Origin: Variovorax boronicumulans
GTDB lineage: Bacteria > Pseudomonadota > Gammaproteobacteria > Burkholderiales > Burkholderiaceae_C
NCBI RefSeq assembly: GCF_007677875.1
Contig: NZ_VEDO01000028.1
Span: forward strand, 1-59,837
Direction: 5' to 3'
Length of the DNA stretch: 59,837 bases
The notes beneath the pieces were generated by a model that had not been told where the DNA came from, did not search any database, and saw nothing but the letters and a program-made list of their open reading frames with translations. The position numbers and the translations under genes were made by a program. Shown piece by piece: positions 30,026 through 38,198 of the stretch (position 1 is its first letter; each line of letters opens with the position of its first letter).

Positions 30026-31198
30026 CTACAGGCTTTTGCGGTACTGGATGAAGCCGGCGTTCTGCGCCACGCGGTCGTACAGCAGCCGGCCGGCCGCATT
30101 GCTCTCGTGCGTGAGCCACCAGACGCGGCTGGCGCCCCGGGCGGCTGCGTGCGCATAGACAGCCTCGATCAGCGCGCGCCCCACGCCGCGCCCGCGCGCA
30201 GCCGGCGCCGTGAACAGGTCCTGCAGGTAGCAATAGGGGCCTTCGGTCCAGGTCGAGCGGTGCTCGATGCAGTGCACGATGCCCAGCAGCTCGCCCGCGG
30301 CATCGAAGGCGCCGATGGCGTGCATGGGCTCGGCCGGGTCGAGCAGGCGCTGCCAGGTGCGTGCGTCCTGCGCCGCGCCCAGGTCCACCTGGTAGAAGGC
30401 CTGGTAGCCGCGCCACAGCGGCAGCCACGCGGCGTGGTCGGCGGCCGTGAGCGGGCGCAGCTGTACATCGGCGCGGGCCGCGCCGCTGTGCGCCGCGCGC
30501 AGCGCAGCCAGGCCCTGGCGCTGCTGGCCGTCGGCGTCGAAGTTGCCGGGCGACAGCCAGGCCTCGAAGGCCGCGCGCACGGCCGGCCAGTCGCCGTCGA
30601 TGATGGAGAACCAGGCCGTGTCACGGTTGCGGCCCTTGGTCACGAGGGCCTGGCGGAAGACGCCCTCGAACGTGAAGCCCAGGCGCTGCGCGGCGCGGCG
30701 CGAGGGCGCGTTCAGGCTGTCGCACTTCCACTCGTAGCGGCGGTAGCCCAGTTCATCGAACACATGGCGCATGAGCAGGTACTGCGCCTCGGTGGACACC
30801 GGCGTGCGCTGCAGGTGCGGCGAGAACATCACGTGGCCGACTTCGACCACGCCGTTGGCCGCATCGATGCGCATGAGCGCCAGCGTGCCCACGGCACGAC
30901 CGCTGGCCGCATCGATGACGGCGAAGTGCAGCGGGTCACCGCTGGCGGCCATGGCCTCGGCGTGGCGCCGCCAGGCCGCCGCGTCGGCGAAGGGTTCGCT
31001 GGCCATGTAGGTCCAGGCACGGCCGTCGGCCGCGTCGGTGTAGGCAGCGTGCAGGTCGGCTGCGTGGCGTTCGACGTCCAGCGGCTCGATTCGGCACAGG
31101 CGGCCGGAAAGAGTCACGCGCTGCGGGCGCGCGCGCGGCGCCCAGTTGGGCAAGGCGGCGCCGATGGGTTGGTCGAAGGCATTCACGCGCTGGGTCAT
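30026..31198 (-). CDS. Double GNAT N-acetyltransferase (RimJ-like plus second GNAT domain)
   Basis: A 390-residue protein with two acetyltransferase domains. The N-terminal domain (about 25-215) is RimJ/RimL-like: RVTLSGRLCRIEPLD, VGTLALMRIDAANGVVEVGH, NAPSRRAAQRLGFTFEG and GRNRDTAWFSI. The C-terminal domain (about 240-390) is a separate GNAT: VQLRPLTAADHAAW, YLQDLFTAPAARGRGVGRAL with the acetyl-CoA motif, and NAAGRLLYDRVA. These two families are normally separate genes, so this is a fusion. Substrates are unknown. It is divergent from the patatin gene, with 152 bp between. Confidence 0.87.
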   Translation of the reverse strand: MTQRVNAFDQPIGAALPNWAPRARPQRVTLSGRLCRIEPLDVERHAADLHAAYTDAADGRAWTYMASEPFADAAAWRRHAEAMAASGDPLHFAVIDAASGRAVGTLALMRIDAANGVVEVGHVMFSPHLQRTPVSTEAQYLLMRHVFDELGYRRYEWKCDSLNAPSRRAAQRLGFTFEGVFRQALVTKGRNRDTAWFSIIDGDWPAVRAAFEAWLSPGNFDADGQQRQGLAALRAAHSGAARADVQLRPLTAADHAAWLPLWRGYQAFYQVDLGAAQDARTWQRLLDPAEPMHAIGAFDAAGELLGIVHCIEHRSTWTEGPYCYLQDLFTAPAARGRGVGRALIEAVYAHAAARGASRVWWLTHESNAAGRLLYDRVAQNAGFIQYRKSL

Positions 31199-31307
31199 GG
31201 TGGGCGGTTTCCGGGCGAGCAGACAGCGGCCGAAGGTACCTGCACCCCCGCCCGCTGCAAAGAGCCAATCCTGCCATGCGCGGGGGGACCAAGCCGCCCC
31301 CCACGCC

Positions 31308-31313
31308 TACAAT
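31308..31313 (+). promoter_or_regulatory. Possible -10 of the patatin gene promoter
   Basis: TACAAT in CCTACAATTTGC is a near-consensus -10 placed 38 bp before the patatin ATG. No convincing -35 lies 16-18 bp upstream, so an activator may be needed. Confidence 0.35.
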
Positions 31314-31350
31314 TTGCAACCGCCCCGCCCTGTCCCCTTCCTCCAGGCCC

Positions 31351-33348
31351 ATGGACTCCTCGACGGCACGCCAGCGCTTTCACGACGAACTGCTCGCCCG
31401 GCACCTGTCGAGCATCTTCGGCGAGGTCGAGCCCACCGCCCTGGCGCACCTGCGCCGCCACCTGCGCTGGATCGAGATCGCCGGCGGCGAAACGCTCATG
31501 CACCAGGGCGAACAGGGCGACTCCATGTACCTCATCGTCAGCGGCCGGCTGCGCGCCTACGTGCGCACGGCCGACGGCAGCGAGCGCATGGTCGGCGAGA
31601 TGGCGCGCGGACAGACCGTGGGCGAGATGAGCCTGTACACCGGCGAGCCGCGTGCGGCCACGGTCGTGGCGGTGCGCGATTCGGTGCTCGTTCGGCTGGG
31701 CAAGTCCGAGTTCGTGCCGCTGCTGCAAAGCAGCGCCCAGGTGTCCATCGCGCTGACGCGCCAGATCGTGCAGCGCCTGAAGGGCGAGCAGCGCCAGCAG
31801 GCGCACGAGCGTCCGGTGGCGATCAGCCTCGTGCCGATCACCGACGGTGTGGACGCCGCAGCCTTCGCTACCGAGCTGGCGCGCCAGGTCGGCGAGCGGC
31901 TGGCACTGACCCAGGGCCAGGGCCGCGTACGCATCGTCGATGCCGCGCAGGTGCGCCAGGCCCTGGCCGATGCCGGCGTCTCGCTCGATGATGCCGATCC
32001 CGAGGCCCGGGCCGACGCGAGCCGCCGCGTGGCGCTGCTGCTCGACGAGATCGAGGCCACGCACGACGCCGTGCTGCTGCTGGCCGATGCCGGCCCCACG
32101 GCCTGGACACAGCGCTGCTGCCGCCACTGCGACGAGCTGCTGCTGCTGGCCGACGCCGGGCAGCCGGTGGCGCTGCACGCGGTCGAGCAGCAGTTCCTCA
32201 TGCACCGCCCGCCGCGCACCGAGGTGTCCGAGCTGCTGGTGCTGTTGCATCCGGCCGAGCGGCGCGCGCCCCAGGGCACGGCCGCCTGGCTCGCACGCCG
32301 GCCGCTGGCCGGCCATGTTCACCTGCGGCCGGCGCTGGCGCGCGACATGGCGCGCATGGCGCGGCTGCTCACGCGCACCGCGGTCGGCCTGGTGCTGGCC
32401 GGCGGCGGCGCGCGCGGCTTCGCCCACCTGGGCGTGTACCGCGTGCTGCGCGAGCACGGCGTGGAGATCGACTGGGTCGGCGGCACCAGCATCGGCGCCG
32501 TGATGGCCGCCTACGTGGCCTCCGACCAGAGCCTGGAGACGGTCATGGCCAACGCGCGCAGCGCCTTCGCCGTGAACCCCACGGGCGACATGAACCTGTT
32601 CCCGCTGCTCTCGCTGTTCAAGGGCGTGCGGCTGCGCGGCGTGCTGCGCAGCGCGGTGCAGTCGCTGGTGGGCTTCGACGCCGACATCGAAGACCTCTGG
32701 AAGAACTACTACTGCGTGGCCACCAACTACTCGCGTGCCAGCGAGCAGCGCATCGCCCATGGCAAGCTGGTGCAGGCGCTGCTGGCCAGCATCTCGATCC
32801 CGGGCGCTTTGCCACCCGTGGTGCGCGATGGCGAGCTGCTCTGCGACGGCGGCACCTTCAACAACTTCCCGGTGGACCAGATGCGCCGCATGCGCGGCGT
32901 GGGCCACGTGATCGGCGTGGACCTGAACATGCGCGGCCCGACCCAGGTGCCGCCCGGCGAACTGCCCGGCAACATCAGCCTGTGGCGCGACCGGCTGCGC
33001 CCGCCGGCCCGCCGGCGCTACCGCCTGCCCTCGCTCCCGACCTACCTCATGACGGTGACTGGGCTGTACAGCATGTCGCGCCAGACCCAGGCCCAGCAGG
33101 GCTGCGACCTGTACTTCCATCCCTCGCTGGAACGCGTGGGCATGCTGCAGTGGAAGAGCATCGATCAGATCGTCACGCGCGGCTACACGCACGGCAAGAC
33201 CGTGGTCGCCAGCGTCGACGCGGCGCGGCGCGGCCTGCTCGGGATCGGCTCAGCTCCGGTGGCCCAGGGCCAGGATGGACAGGCCGGAGACGACGCAACT
33301 CGCGCTGGCGCCGATGCCGAACCAGCCCGTGGTCCGCGGCCGGCGTGA
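31351..33348 (+). CDS. Patatin-like phospholipase with cyclic-nucleotide-binding domain (NTE type)
   Basis: A 665-residue protein. The N-terminal cNMP-binding domain (about 15-130) shows GGETLMHQGEQGDSMYLIVS and VGEMSLYTGEPRAATVVA. A middle linker follows, with a P-loop-free domain as in neuropathy target esterase relatives. The C-terminal patatin domain (about 348-560) has the oxyanion motif VLAGGGARGFAHLGV, nucleophile Ser in GGTSIGAV, and the catalytic Asp in LLCDGGTFNN. It is expected to hydrolyse (lyso)phospholipids at the inner membrane, perhaps gated by the nucleotide domain. The ATG at 31351 is chosen as the first Met before the cNMP fold. Its Ala/Gly-rich last 30 codons overlap an antisense small gene. 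Confidence 0.9.
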   Translation: MDSSTARQRFHDELLARHLSSIFGEVEPTALAHLRRHLRWIEIAGGETLMHQGEQGDSMYLIVSGRLRAYVRTADGSERMVGEMARGQTVGEMSLYTGEPRAATVVAVRDSVLVRLGKSEFVPLLQSSAQVSIALTRQIVQRLKGEQRQQAHERPVAISLVPITDGVDAAAFATELARQVGERLALTQGQGRVRIVDAAQVRQALADAGVSLDDADPEARADASRRVALLLDEIEATHDAVLLLADAGPTAWTQRCCRHCDELLLLADAGQPVALHAVEQQFLMHRPPRTEVSELLVLLHPAERRAPQGTAAWLARRPLAGHVHLRPALARDMARMARLLTRTAVGLVLAGGGARGFAHLGVYRVLREHGVEIDWVGGTSIGAVMAAYVASDQSLETVMANARSAFAVNPTGDMNLFPLLSLFKGVRLRGVLRSAVQSLVGFDADIEDLWKNYYCVATNYSRASEQRIAHGKLVQALLASISIPGALPPVVRDGELLCDGGTFNNFPVDQMRRMRGVGHVIGVDLNMRGPTQVPPGELPGNISLWRDRLRPPARRRYRLPSLPTYLMTVTGLYSMSRQTQAQQGCDLYFHPSLERVGMLQWKSIDQIVTRGYTHGKTVVASVDAARRGLLGIGSAPVAQGQDGQAGDDATRAGADAEPARGPRPA

Positions 33349-33438
33349 ACGAGGCGCACGGAGCTTGTCGGACCCGGGCGTCCGCACCACCAGCAGCGTG
33401 GCCACCAGGCAGGCGATCAGGATGTCGGCGAGGAACAT
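33250..33438 (-). CDS. Small membrane protein, antisense to the patatin 3' end
   Basis: A 62-residue protein with two likely membrane segments (FLADILIACLVATLLVV and FGIGASASCVVSGLSILALG) joined by a basic loop. A strong AAGGAG lies 7-8 bp before the ATG, and it starts 12 bp after the DUF5329 gene on the same strand. That argues for a real, co-transcribed gene. Its last 99 bp are antisense to the end of the patatin gene. No family is recognised. Either this gene or the patatin tail could be mis-called, but both have sensible features. Confidence 0.5.
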   Translation of the reverse strand: MFLADILIACLVATLLVVRTPGSDKLRAPRSRRPRTTGWFGIGASASCVVSGLSILALGHRS

Positions 33439-33450
33439 GGGCCGTCTCCT

Positions 33451-33813
33451 TCAGGGTTTCTTGCGGCGCAGTTCCTGCAGGCGCTGCTGCAGCCAGGCCC
33501 GGCTGTCGACCGGCTCTGCACCCGCGCAGCGCACGCGGTAGGACTGGCCGCTCATGCTGCTTTCGGCGGCTGCCAGCCCGATGAAATCCTCGGTGCTGCG
33601 GATGGCATCGCGGTTCTCCAGGTAATCGCGCTTCTTCTGCAGGTGCGCCACCGCCTCTGCGGCCGCATGCCAGCGGCCGTTGCGCTGGAACTCGCAGCCC
33701 GAGGCCTGCAGCCCCGCGAGCAGCGCGTCGATCTCGGCCTGGACGGGCGCGGGCGGCGGCGCGGCCTGCGCCAAGGCGCAGCAGCACGACAGGACGACAG
33801 CGAGGTGGCGCAT
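33451..33813 (-). CDS. DUF5329 family exported protein
   Basis: A 120-residue protein with a signal peptide (MRHLAVVLSCCCALAQA). The mature part reads VQAEIDALLAGLQASGCEF, QRNGRWHAAAEAVAHLQKK and ENRDAIRSTEDFIGLAAAES, then SYRVRC. This pattern with two conserved cysteines matches DUF5329, a periplasmic family of unknown function. The start is 1 bp after the GNAT stop, so the metallophosphoesterase, GNAT, DUF5329 and small membrane protein genes probably form one operon. Confidence 0.85.
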   Translation of the reverse strand: MRHLAVVLSCCCALAQAAPPPAPVQAEIDALLAGLQASGCEFQRNGRWHAAAEAVAHLQKKRDYLENRDAIRSTEDFIGLAAAESSMSGQSYRVRCAGAEPVDSRAWLQQRLQELRRKKP

Positions 33814-33814
33814 C

Positions 33815-34321
33815 TCAGCTCCTTCCCAGAGCGTACAGGCGCAGCGAACGGCCGCCGACCGGCACCATGCCCTGGAAGTGGAAACCCAGCGCGCCCAGCA
33901 GCTTGGTCGAGCGCAGGTTGGTCGGGGCCGTGATGGCCAGCAGCCGCGGCAGCTGCAACTCGCCAAAGGCATGCCAGAGCACGGCCTGTGCGGCCTCGCG
34001 CGCATAGCCCAGGCCCTCGTGCTGCTGCAGGAGCGCAAAGCCGATGTCCGGTGCCGGCAGGGCCTCGCGCTGGACCAGGCCACACAGGCCGAGCGGCGCG
34101 CCGTCGCTGCGGCGCTGCACCAAGTACATGCCGAAGCCTTGCGTGGCATAGGGCGGGAGGATGTGGGCCGCGATGTGGGCCTGCGCGTCCTCGGGCGTGT
34201 GGACCCCGCGGTCGCCGATGTGGGCCAGCCAGGTCGGCTCGTTGAGCAGCTGAAGATAGAACGGCGCGTCGTCCAGCGTCAGGCGGCGCAGCGCGAGGCG
34301 CGGGGTCTCGGCGACGTTCAT
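33815..34321 (-). CDS. GNAT family N-acetyltransferase (RimJ/RimL-like)
   Basis: A 168-residue single-domain acetyltransferase. TPRLALRRLTLDDAPFYLQL opens the domain; LGLCGLVQREALPAPDIGFA, HEGLGYAREAAQAVLWHAF with the acetyl-CoA loop, and TNLRSTKLLGALGFHFQG follow. It likely acetylates an amino group of a protein, antibiotic or small molecule; the target is unknown. Its ATG overlaps the stop of the metallophosphoesterase gene by 4 bp. Confidence 0.88.
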   Translation of the reverse strand: MNVAETPRLALRRLTLDDAPFYLQLLNEPTWLAHIGDRGVHTPEDAQAHIAAHILPPYATQGFGMYLVQRRSDGAPLGLCGLVQREALPAPDIGFALLQQHEGLGYAREAAQAVLWHAFGELQLPRLLAITAPTNLRSTKLLGALGFHFQGMVPVGGRSLRLYALGRS

Positions 34322-34773
34322 GCGATGTCCTGGATGCGCGCCGTCACGTCGCCGCCATCCACCAGCAGTTCGGCCAGCGCGATCGGCAGCGTGAAGCGGC
34401 GTGGCCCGCAGCTGCCGGGGTTCACGTAGAGCACACCGCCCTCGCGCGCGATGCGTGGCTTGTGCGAGTGGCCGGTGACGACCACCTGCACGCCGGCCGC
34501 CGGGTCCAGCCGCAGCTGGGCCAGGTCGTGCAGCACGCACAGGCGCAGGCCGCCGATGTCGGCCACGCAGGTCTCGGGCAGGCGTTCGGCCCAGGGGCCG
34601 ACGTCGTTGTTGCCGCGCACGGCCGTCAGCGGCGCGATGGCGGCCAGCTCGTCGAGGATGGCCGGGTCGCAGATGTCGCCCGCGTGCACGATGTGGTCGC
34701 TGCCGCGCAGGAAGGCCAGCGCCTCGGGGCGCAGCAGGCCATGGGTGTCGGAGAGCAGGCCGATGCGGAACAT
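34318..34773 (-). CDS. YfcE/MJ0936-type metallophosphoesterase
   Basis: A 151-residue calcineurin-like phosphodiesterase. All metal motifs are visible: LLSDTHGLL (DxH), HAGDICDP (GDxxD-like), RGNND (GNxD), VTGHSHKP (GHxH) and VNPGSCGPRR at the end. Members hydrolyse phosphodiesters with Mn or Ni in the cytoplasm; the physiological substrate is not settled. The ATG at 34773 is chosen as the standard family start (MFRIGLLSDTHG). It is first in the minus-strand operon and divergent from the Bug gene across a perfect dyad. Confidence 0.9.
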   Translation of the reverse strand: MFRIGLLSDTHGLLRPEALAFLRGSDHIVHAGDICDPAILDELAAIAPLTAVRGNNDVGPWAERLPETCVADIGGLRLCVLHDLAQLRLDPAAGVQVVVTGHSHKPRIAREGGVLYVNPGSCGPRRFTLPIALAELLVDGGDVTARIQDIA

Positions 34774-34819
34774 CGTCGAAGTATGCCCAGATGCGCGCGG
34801 CAGCCCAAGCCTTGCTCGG

Positions 34820-34843
34820 TTTGCGCATGAGCACATGCGCAAA
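34820..34843. promoter_or_regulatory. Perfect 10-bp dyad between divergent genes
   Basis: Arms TTTGCGCATG (34820-34829) and CATGCGCAAA (34834-34843) are perfect inverted repeats around AGCA. It lies 47 bp from the metallophosphoesterase ATG and 82 bp from the Bug ATG. It has the look of an operator for a dimeric repressor or LysR-type activator. No regulator gene is adjacent, so the cognate protein would be encoded elsewhere. Confidence 0.55.
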
Positions 34844-34925
34844 GCTTCGTTCCGCTGGCCGCGGTGCGTTCCTAGAGTTCAAGGCCGGTGCCGCAGCCCC
34901 ACGCGGTCCGCCACGGAGACCCCCC

Positions 34926-35930
34926 ATGTTCCCCCACGCCACCCCCACCAGGCGCGCCGCGCTCGGCCTGCTCGCATCCGCAGCCCTGCCGGCCTTCGCC
35001 ACCGCCCCGCCCTGGGCGCCTTCCAAGCCCGAGTTCATCGTACCCAGCGGCGCCGGCGCCGCACTCGATTCGGCCGCGCGCAAGCTGACCGAACTGCTCG
35101 CGCGCGAGGGCCTGACCGAGAGCTTCGTCGTCAGCAACCGCTCGGGCGCGCATTCGATCCAGGCGCTGGAGATCCTGCAGCGCCAGAGGGGCAACGCCAA
35201 TCTGCTCATGACGCTGTCCAGCGGCTACGTGACCAGCGTGGCCCAGGGCGCGCTGCCGCCGCGGCTGCAGGAGTTCACGCCGCTGGCCACGCTGGTGCGC
35301 GAGTTCACCACCGTTGTGGTGCGCGCGGACTCGCCGGTGCAGAACGTGCAGGACCTCGTGGCCTCCTTGCGCCGCGACCCGGCCGGCCTGTCCATCGGCA
35401 TCGCCACCACGCTGGGCAACCACATCCACCTGGGCATCGCCCAGCCGCTCAAGCAGGCCGGCGTGGCCGTGCGCGGCCTGCGCGTGGTGCCCTACAAGTC
35501 CTCGGCCGAGTCCATGACGGCGCTGGCCGGCGGCCACCTGGACGTGGTCTCGGCCACCACGCCCAACCTGCTGCCCTACCTGCAGGCCAGGCGTGTGCGC
35601 GTGATCGCCATCGCCGCCGAGCAGCGCCTGGGCGGCGCCTTCACCGACGCGCCGACCTGGAAGGAACAGGGCGTGGACTACGTCAGCGACTCGTTCCAGG
35701 GCGTCATGACCACGGCCCACGTCACGGCCGCCCAGCAGCAGTTCTGGGTGCAGGCGCTGCAGCACGTGACGCAGACCGCCGACTGGCAGGCCTTCGTCGC
35801 GCTGAACCAGTGGAAGCCGCATTTCCTCGGGCCGCAGGAGACCCAGGCCGCGCTGCGCCGGCAGATCGCCCAGACCCAGGCGCTGCTGGGCGAGCTGAAC
35901 CTGCAAGCCGCCGAGATCGCCGCCCGCTGA
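34926..35930 (+). CDS. Bug-family (TctC-like) tripartite tricarboxylate transporter binding protein
   Basis: A 334-residue periplasmic solute-binding protein. The N-terminus TPTRRAALGLLASAALPAFA is a signal peptide with twin arginines followed by a hydrophobic core, so Tat export is possible. FIVPSGAGAALDSAARKLTE replaces the usual VPFPPGGxxD loop, and VPYKSSAESMTALAGGHLD and a closing helix (QETQAALRRQIAQTQALLG) fit Bug proteins. The TctA/TctB membrane genes are absent, which is normal for the very numerous Bug genes of Burkholderiales. The ligand is unknown; the TauD-family dioxygenase 16 bp downstream suggests an organic acid or sulfonate. Confidence 0.88.
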   Translation: MFPHATPTRRAALGLLASAALPAFATAPPWAPSKPEFIVPSGAGAALDSAARKLTELLAREGLTESFVVSNRSGAHSIQALEILQRQRGNANLLMTLSSGYVTSVAQGALPPRLQEFTPLATLVREFTTVVVRADSPVQNVQDLVASLRRDPAGLSIGIATTLGNHIHLGIAQPLKQAGVAVRGLRVVPYKSSAESMTALAGGHLDVVSATTPNLLPYLQARRVRVIAIAAEQRLGGAFTDAPTWKEQGVDYVSDSFQGVMTTAHVTAAQQQFWVQALQHVTQTADWQAFVALNQWKPHFLGPQETQAALRRQIAQTQALLGELNLQAAEIAAR

Positions 35931-35946
35931 CCCCAGGAGACCCGCC

Positions 35947-36924
35947 ATGAACATGCCCCTGCCCCACCCCTTGCAGCGCCAGCTCGAACAGGCGCTGTAC
36001 GCCACGCCGCACGTGACGGTGCAGCCCCAGTCCGCCCACATCGGTGCACTCATCACGGGCCTGGACCTGCGCCAGCCGCTGCGCCCCGAGGAAGTCGCCA
36101 GCGTGCGCGCCGCGCTGCTGCAATGGAAGGTGGTGTTCTTCCGCGACCAGCCGCTGGACCACGACCAGCACGTCGCGTTCGCGCGCCAGTTCGGCGAACC
36201 GACGCTGGGCCATCCGGTGTTCGGCCACGTGGAAGGCCACCCCGCGCTCTACAGCATCGCCAAGCACCGCAAGGCCAACCGCCACAGCGGCCAGGCCGAG
36301 CAGCGTCCCTGGACCGGCTGGCATGCCGACGTGACGGCCGCGCACAACCCGCCGGCCGCCTCCATCCTGCGCGGCGTGACGATCCCGCCCTATGGCGGCG
36401 ACACGCAGTGGACCAACTTGGCCGCGGCCTACGCCGCGCTGTCGGCACCGCTGCAAGGCTTTCTCGAAGGACTGCGCGGCGAGCACCGCTTTGCGCCGCC
36501 GGCCGGGGCCCAGGCCACCGCCGAGTACCTGCAGGCCGTGCGCCAACACGAACTCGTGAGCGAGCACCCGCTCGTGACCGTGCATCCCGAGACCGGCGAG
36601 AAGGTGCTCTACGTGAGCCCGGGCTTTCTGAAGCGCATCGTCGAACTGCACCCGCGCGAGGGCCGCGTGCTGCTGGAATTCCTGTGGGAACACGCGGTGC
36701 GCAGCGAGTTCACGGTGCGCTTCAAGTGGGAGCCCGGCTCCATCGCGTTCTGGGACAACCGCGCCACCGCGCACGTGGCGCCCAGCGACATCTTCGCGCT
36801 GGACTTCGACCGCCAGCTGTACCGCACGACGCTGGTCGGCCAGGTTCCGGTGGGCGCCGATGGCCGGCCCTCTACCGCCATCGCGGGCGACCCCATGCTG
36901 GCCGCGCACGGCGCGGCCTACTGA
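35947..36924 (+). CDS. TauD/TfdA family Fe(II)/2-oxoglutarate dioxygenase
   Basis: A 325-residue non-heme iron dioxygenase. The facial triad is in TGWHADVTAAHNPP (HxD near residue 125) and NRATAHVAPSD (second His), with the 2-oxoglutarate-binding Arg in QLYRTTLVG. IGALITGLDLRQPL and VVFFRDQPLDHDQHVAFARQ are the family N-terminal motifs. Such enzymes hydroxylate taurine, alkylsulfonates, aryloxyacetates and others. AGGAGA precedes the ATG. It is presumably co-transcribed with the Bug gene, which may deliver its substrate. Confidence 0.92.
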   Translation: MNMPLPHPLQRQLEQALYATPHVTVQPQSAHIGALITGLDLRQPLRPEEVASVRAALLQWKVVFFRDQPLDHDQHVAFARQFGEPTLGHPVFGHVEGHPALYSIAKHRKANRHSGQAEQRPWTGWHADVTAAHNPPAASILRGVTIPPYGGDTQWTNLAAAYAALSAPLQGFLEGLRGEHRFAPPAGAQATAEYLQAVRQHELVSEHPLVTVHPETGEKVLYVSPGFLKRIVELHPREGRVLLEFLWEHAVRSEFTVRFKWEPGSIAFWDNRATAHVAPSDIFALDFDRQLYRTTLVGQVPVGADGRPSTAIAGDPMLAAHGAAY

Positions 36925-36931
36925 GGGCGGC

Positions 36932-37558
36932 TCAGACCGGCCGGCGCGCCAGCAGAGCCCAGACGCCGGCCGCCGACAGCAGCGCGCCACCGCCCAGGTG
37001 GAAGCGCCGCTGCGCGCGCGGCGACGCCAGCAGCCGGCGCGCCGCGCCCGCGAACACCGCGTAGAGCGTGGCGTTCAGCGTGGCCAGCGCCACGAAGGTC
37101 ACGCCCAGCACCCACAGCTGCGGCGCCACGGCGGCCTGCGCGTCGAGGAACTGCGGCAGGAAAGCCACAAAGAACACGATGCCCTTGGGGTTCAGCGCCG
37201 TCACCAGGTAGGTGTTCGCGAACAGCCGCCAGCGCGATTGCGGTGCGGCGGGCGCTGCCATCTCCGTGGCGGACACGCCAGCACGCAGCAACTTCAGGCC
37301 CAGGTACAGCAGGTACAGCCCACCGGCCAGCTTGACGACCGTGAACCAGAACGCCGAGGTGGCCAGCAGCGTTCCCAGGCCCAGCAGCGAGACCACCAGC
37401 GCCGTGCAATCGCCGAGCGCGACGGCCGCCACGAGCGGGACATTGGCGCGCCTGCCGTGCGCGACCGAATAGCTGATGACGGTCAGGATGGTCGGGCCCG
37501 GGATGACGAGCAGCACCGCGGACGCGGCGACGAAGGCGAGCCAGAGTTGGAGAGACAT
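36932..37558 (-). CDS. LysE/RhtB family exporter
   Basis: A 208-residue inner-membrane exporter of amino acids or related metabolites. The N-terminal AFVAASAVLLVIPGPTILTV and the loop VAAVALGDCTALVVSLLGLG are family marks; NTYLVTALNPKGIVFFVAFL, split from PQFLD, is the conserved central motif. Five to six membrane helices are predicted. It is convergent with the TauD gene, only 7 bp apart. The substrate cannot be deduced. Confidence 0.9.
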   Translation of the reverse strand: MSLQLWLAFVAASAVLLVIPGPTILTVISYSVAHGRRANVPLVAAVALGDCTALVVSLLGLGTLLATSAFWFTVVKLAGGLYLLYLGLKLLRAGVSATEMAAPAAPQSRWRLFANTYLVTALNPKGIVFFVAFLPQFLDAQAAVAPQLWVLGVTFVALATLNATLYAVFAGAARRLLASPRAQRRFHLGGGALLSAAGVWALLARRPV

Positions 37559-37625
37559 GGTGGCAGTGGCGGGGGAGCGGGGGCCCGAGCTTATGCGCAG
37601 TCCGCCTGCAGCGCCACTCTGCCTT

Positions 37626-38063
37626 CTAAGCTGCGAACTTCTGCTGCGCGGCCACCTGCTCGCGCAGCCGCTCCTCCTGTGCGCGCAGCTCGGGTGTGAA
37701 CGCCTCGCCGAAGTCCTCGGCATCGAACACCTGGCGGATCTCGAGCTCGGACTCGCCGGGCATGGGGTTGGGGCAGCGCTTGGCCCAATCGATCGCCTCC
37801 TGCAGCGAGGCGCACTGCCAGAGCCAGAAGCCGGCGATGAGCTCCTTGGTCTCGGCGAACGGGCCGTCGACCACCGTGCGCGCCGGCCCCGAGAAACGCA
37901 CGCGCGCGCCGCGCGCGCTCGGGTGCAGGCCCTCGCCGCCCTGCATCACGCCGGCCTGGACGAGTTCCTCGTTGTAGCGGCCCATCGCGGCCAGCAGCTC
38001 CGTGCTGGGCATGACGCCCGCTTCGCTGTCGGCCGTGGCCTTGACGATGACCATGAATCGCAT
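37626..38063 (-). CDS. YciI-related (DGPF domain) protein
   Basis: A 145-residue YCII/DGPF protein. MRFMVIVKATADSEAGVMPS opens the fold and VVDGPFAETKELIAGFWLWQ is the diagnostic segment. The rest matches the PhnB/YciI-like small proteins often linked to ECF sigma factors in Burkholderiales, but no sigma factor gene is present here. The function is not established. TACAAGGAG precedes the ATG. It is divergent from the FliD-C-like gene. Confidence 0.87.
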   Translation of the reverse strand: MRFMVIVKATADSEAGVMPSTELLAAMGRYNEELVQAGVMQGGEGLHPSARGARVRFSGPARTVVDGPFAETKELIAGFWLWQCASLQEAIDWAKRCPNPMPGESELEIRQVFDAEDFGEAFTPELRAQEERLREQVAAQQKFAA

Positions 38064-38198
38064 GTCGCTCTCCTTGTAGAGGGTGGAACAAAGTGTCTGG
38101 TACGCGCACGACGCGCGAGCCCGGCCGTTTTCGACATGGGTCGAACTGGCCGGCCTTCGCCGGGCATTTCCGGCCTTGGCGCAACGGGTGGCCTGACT

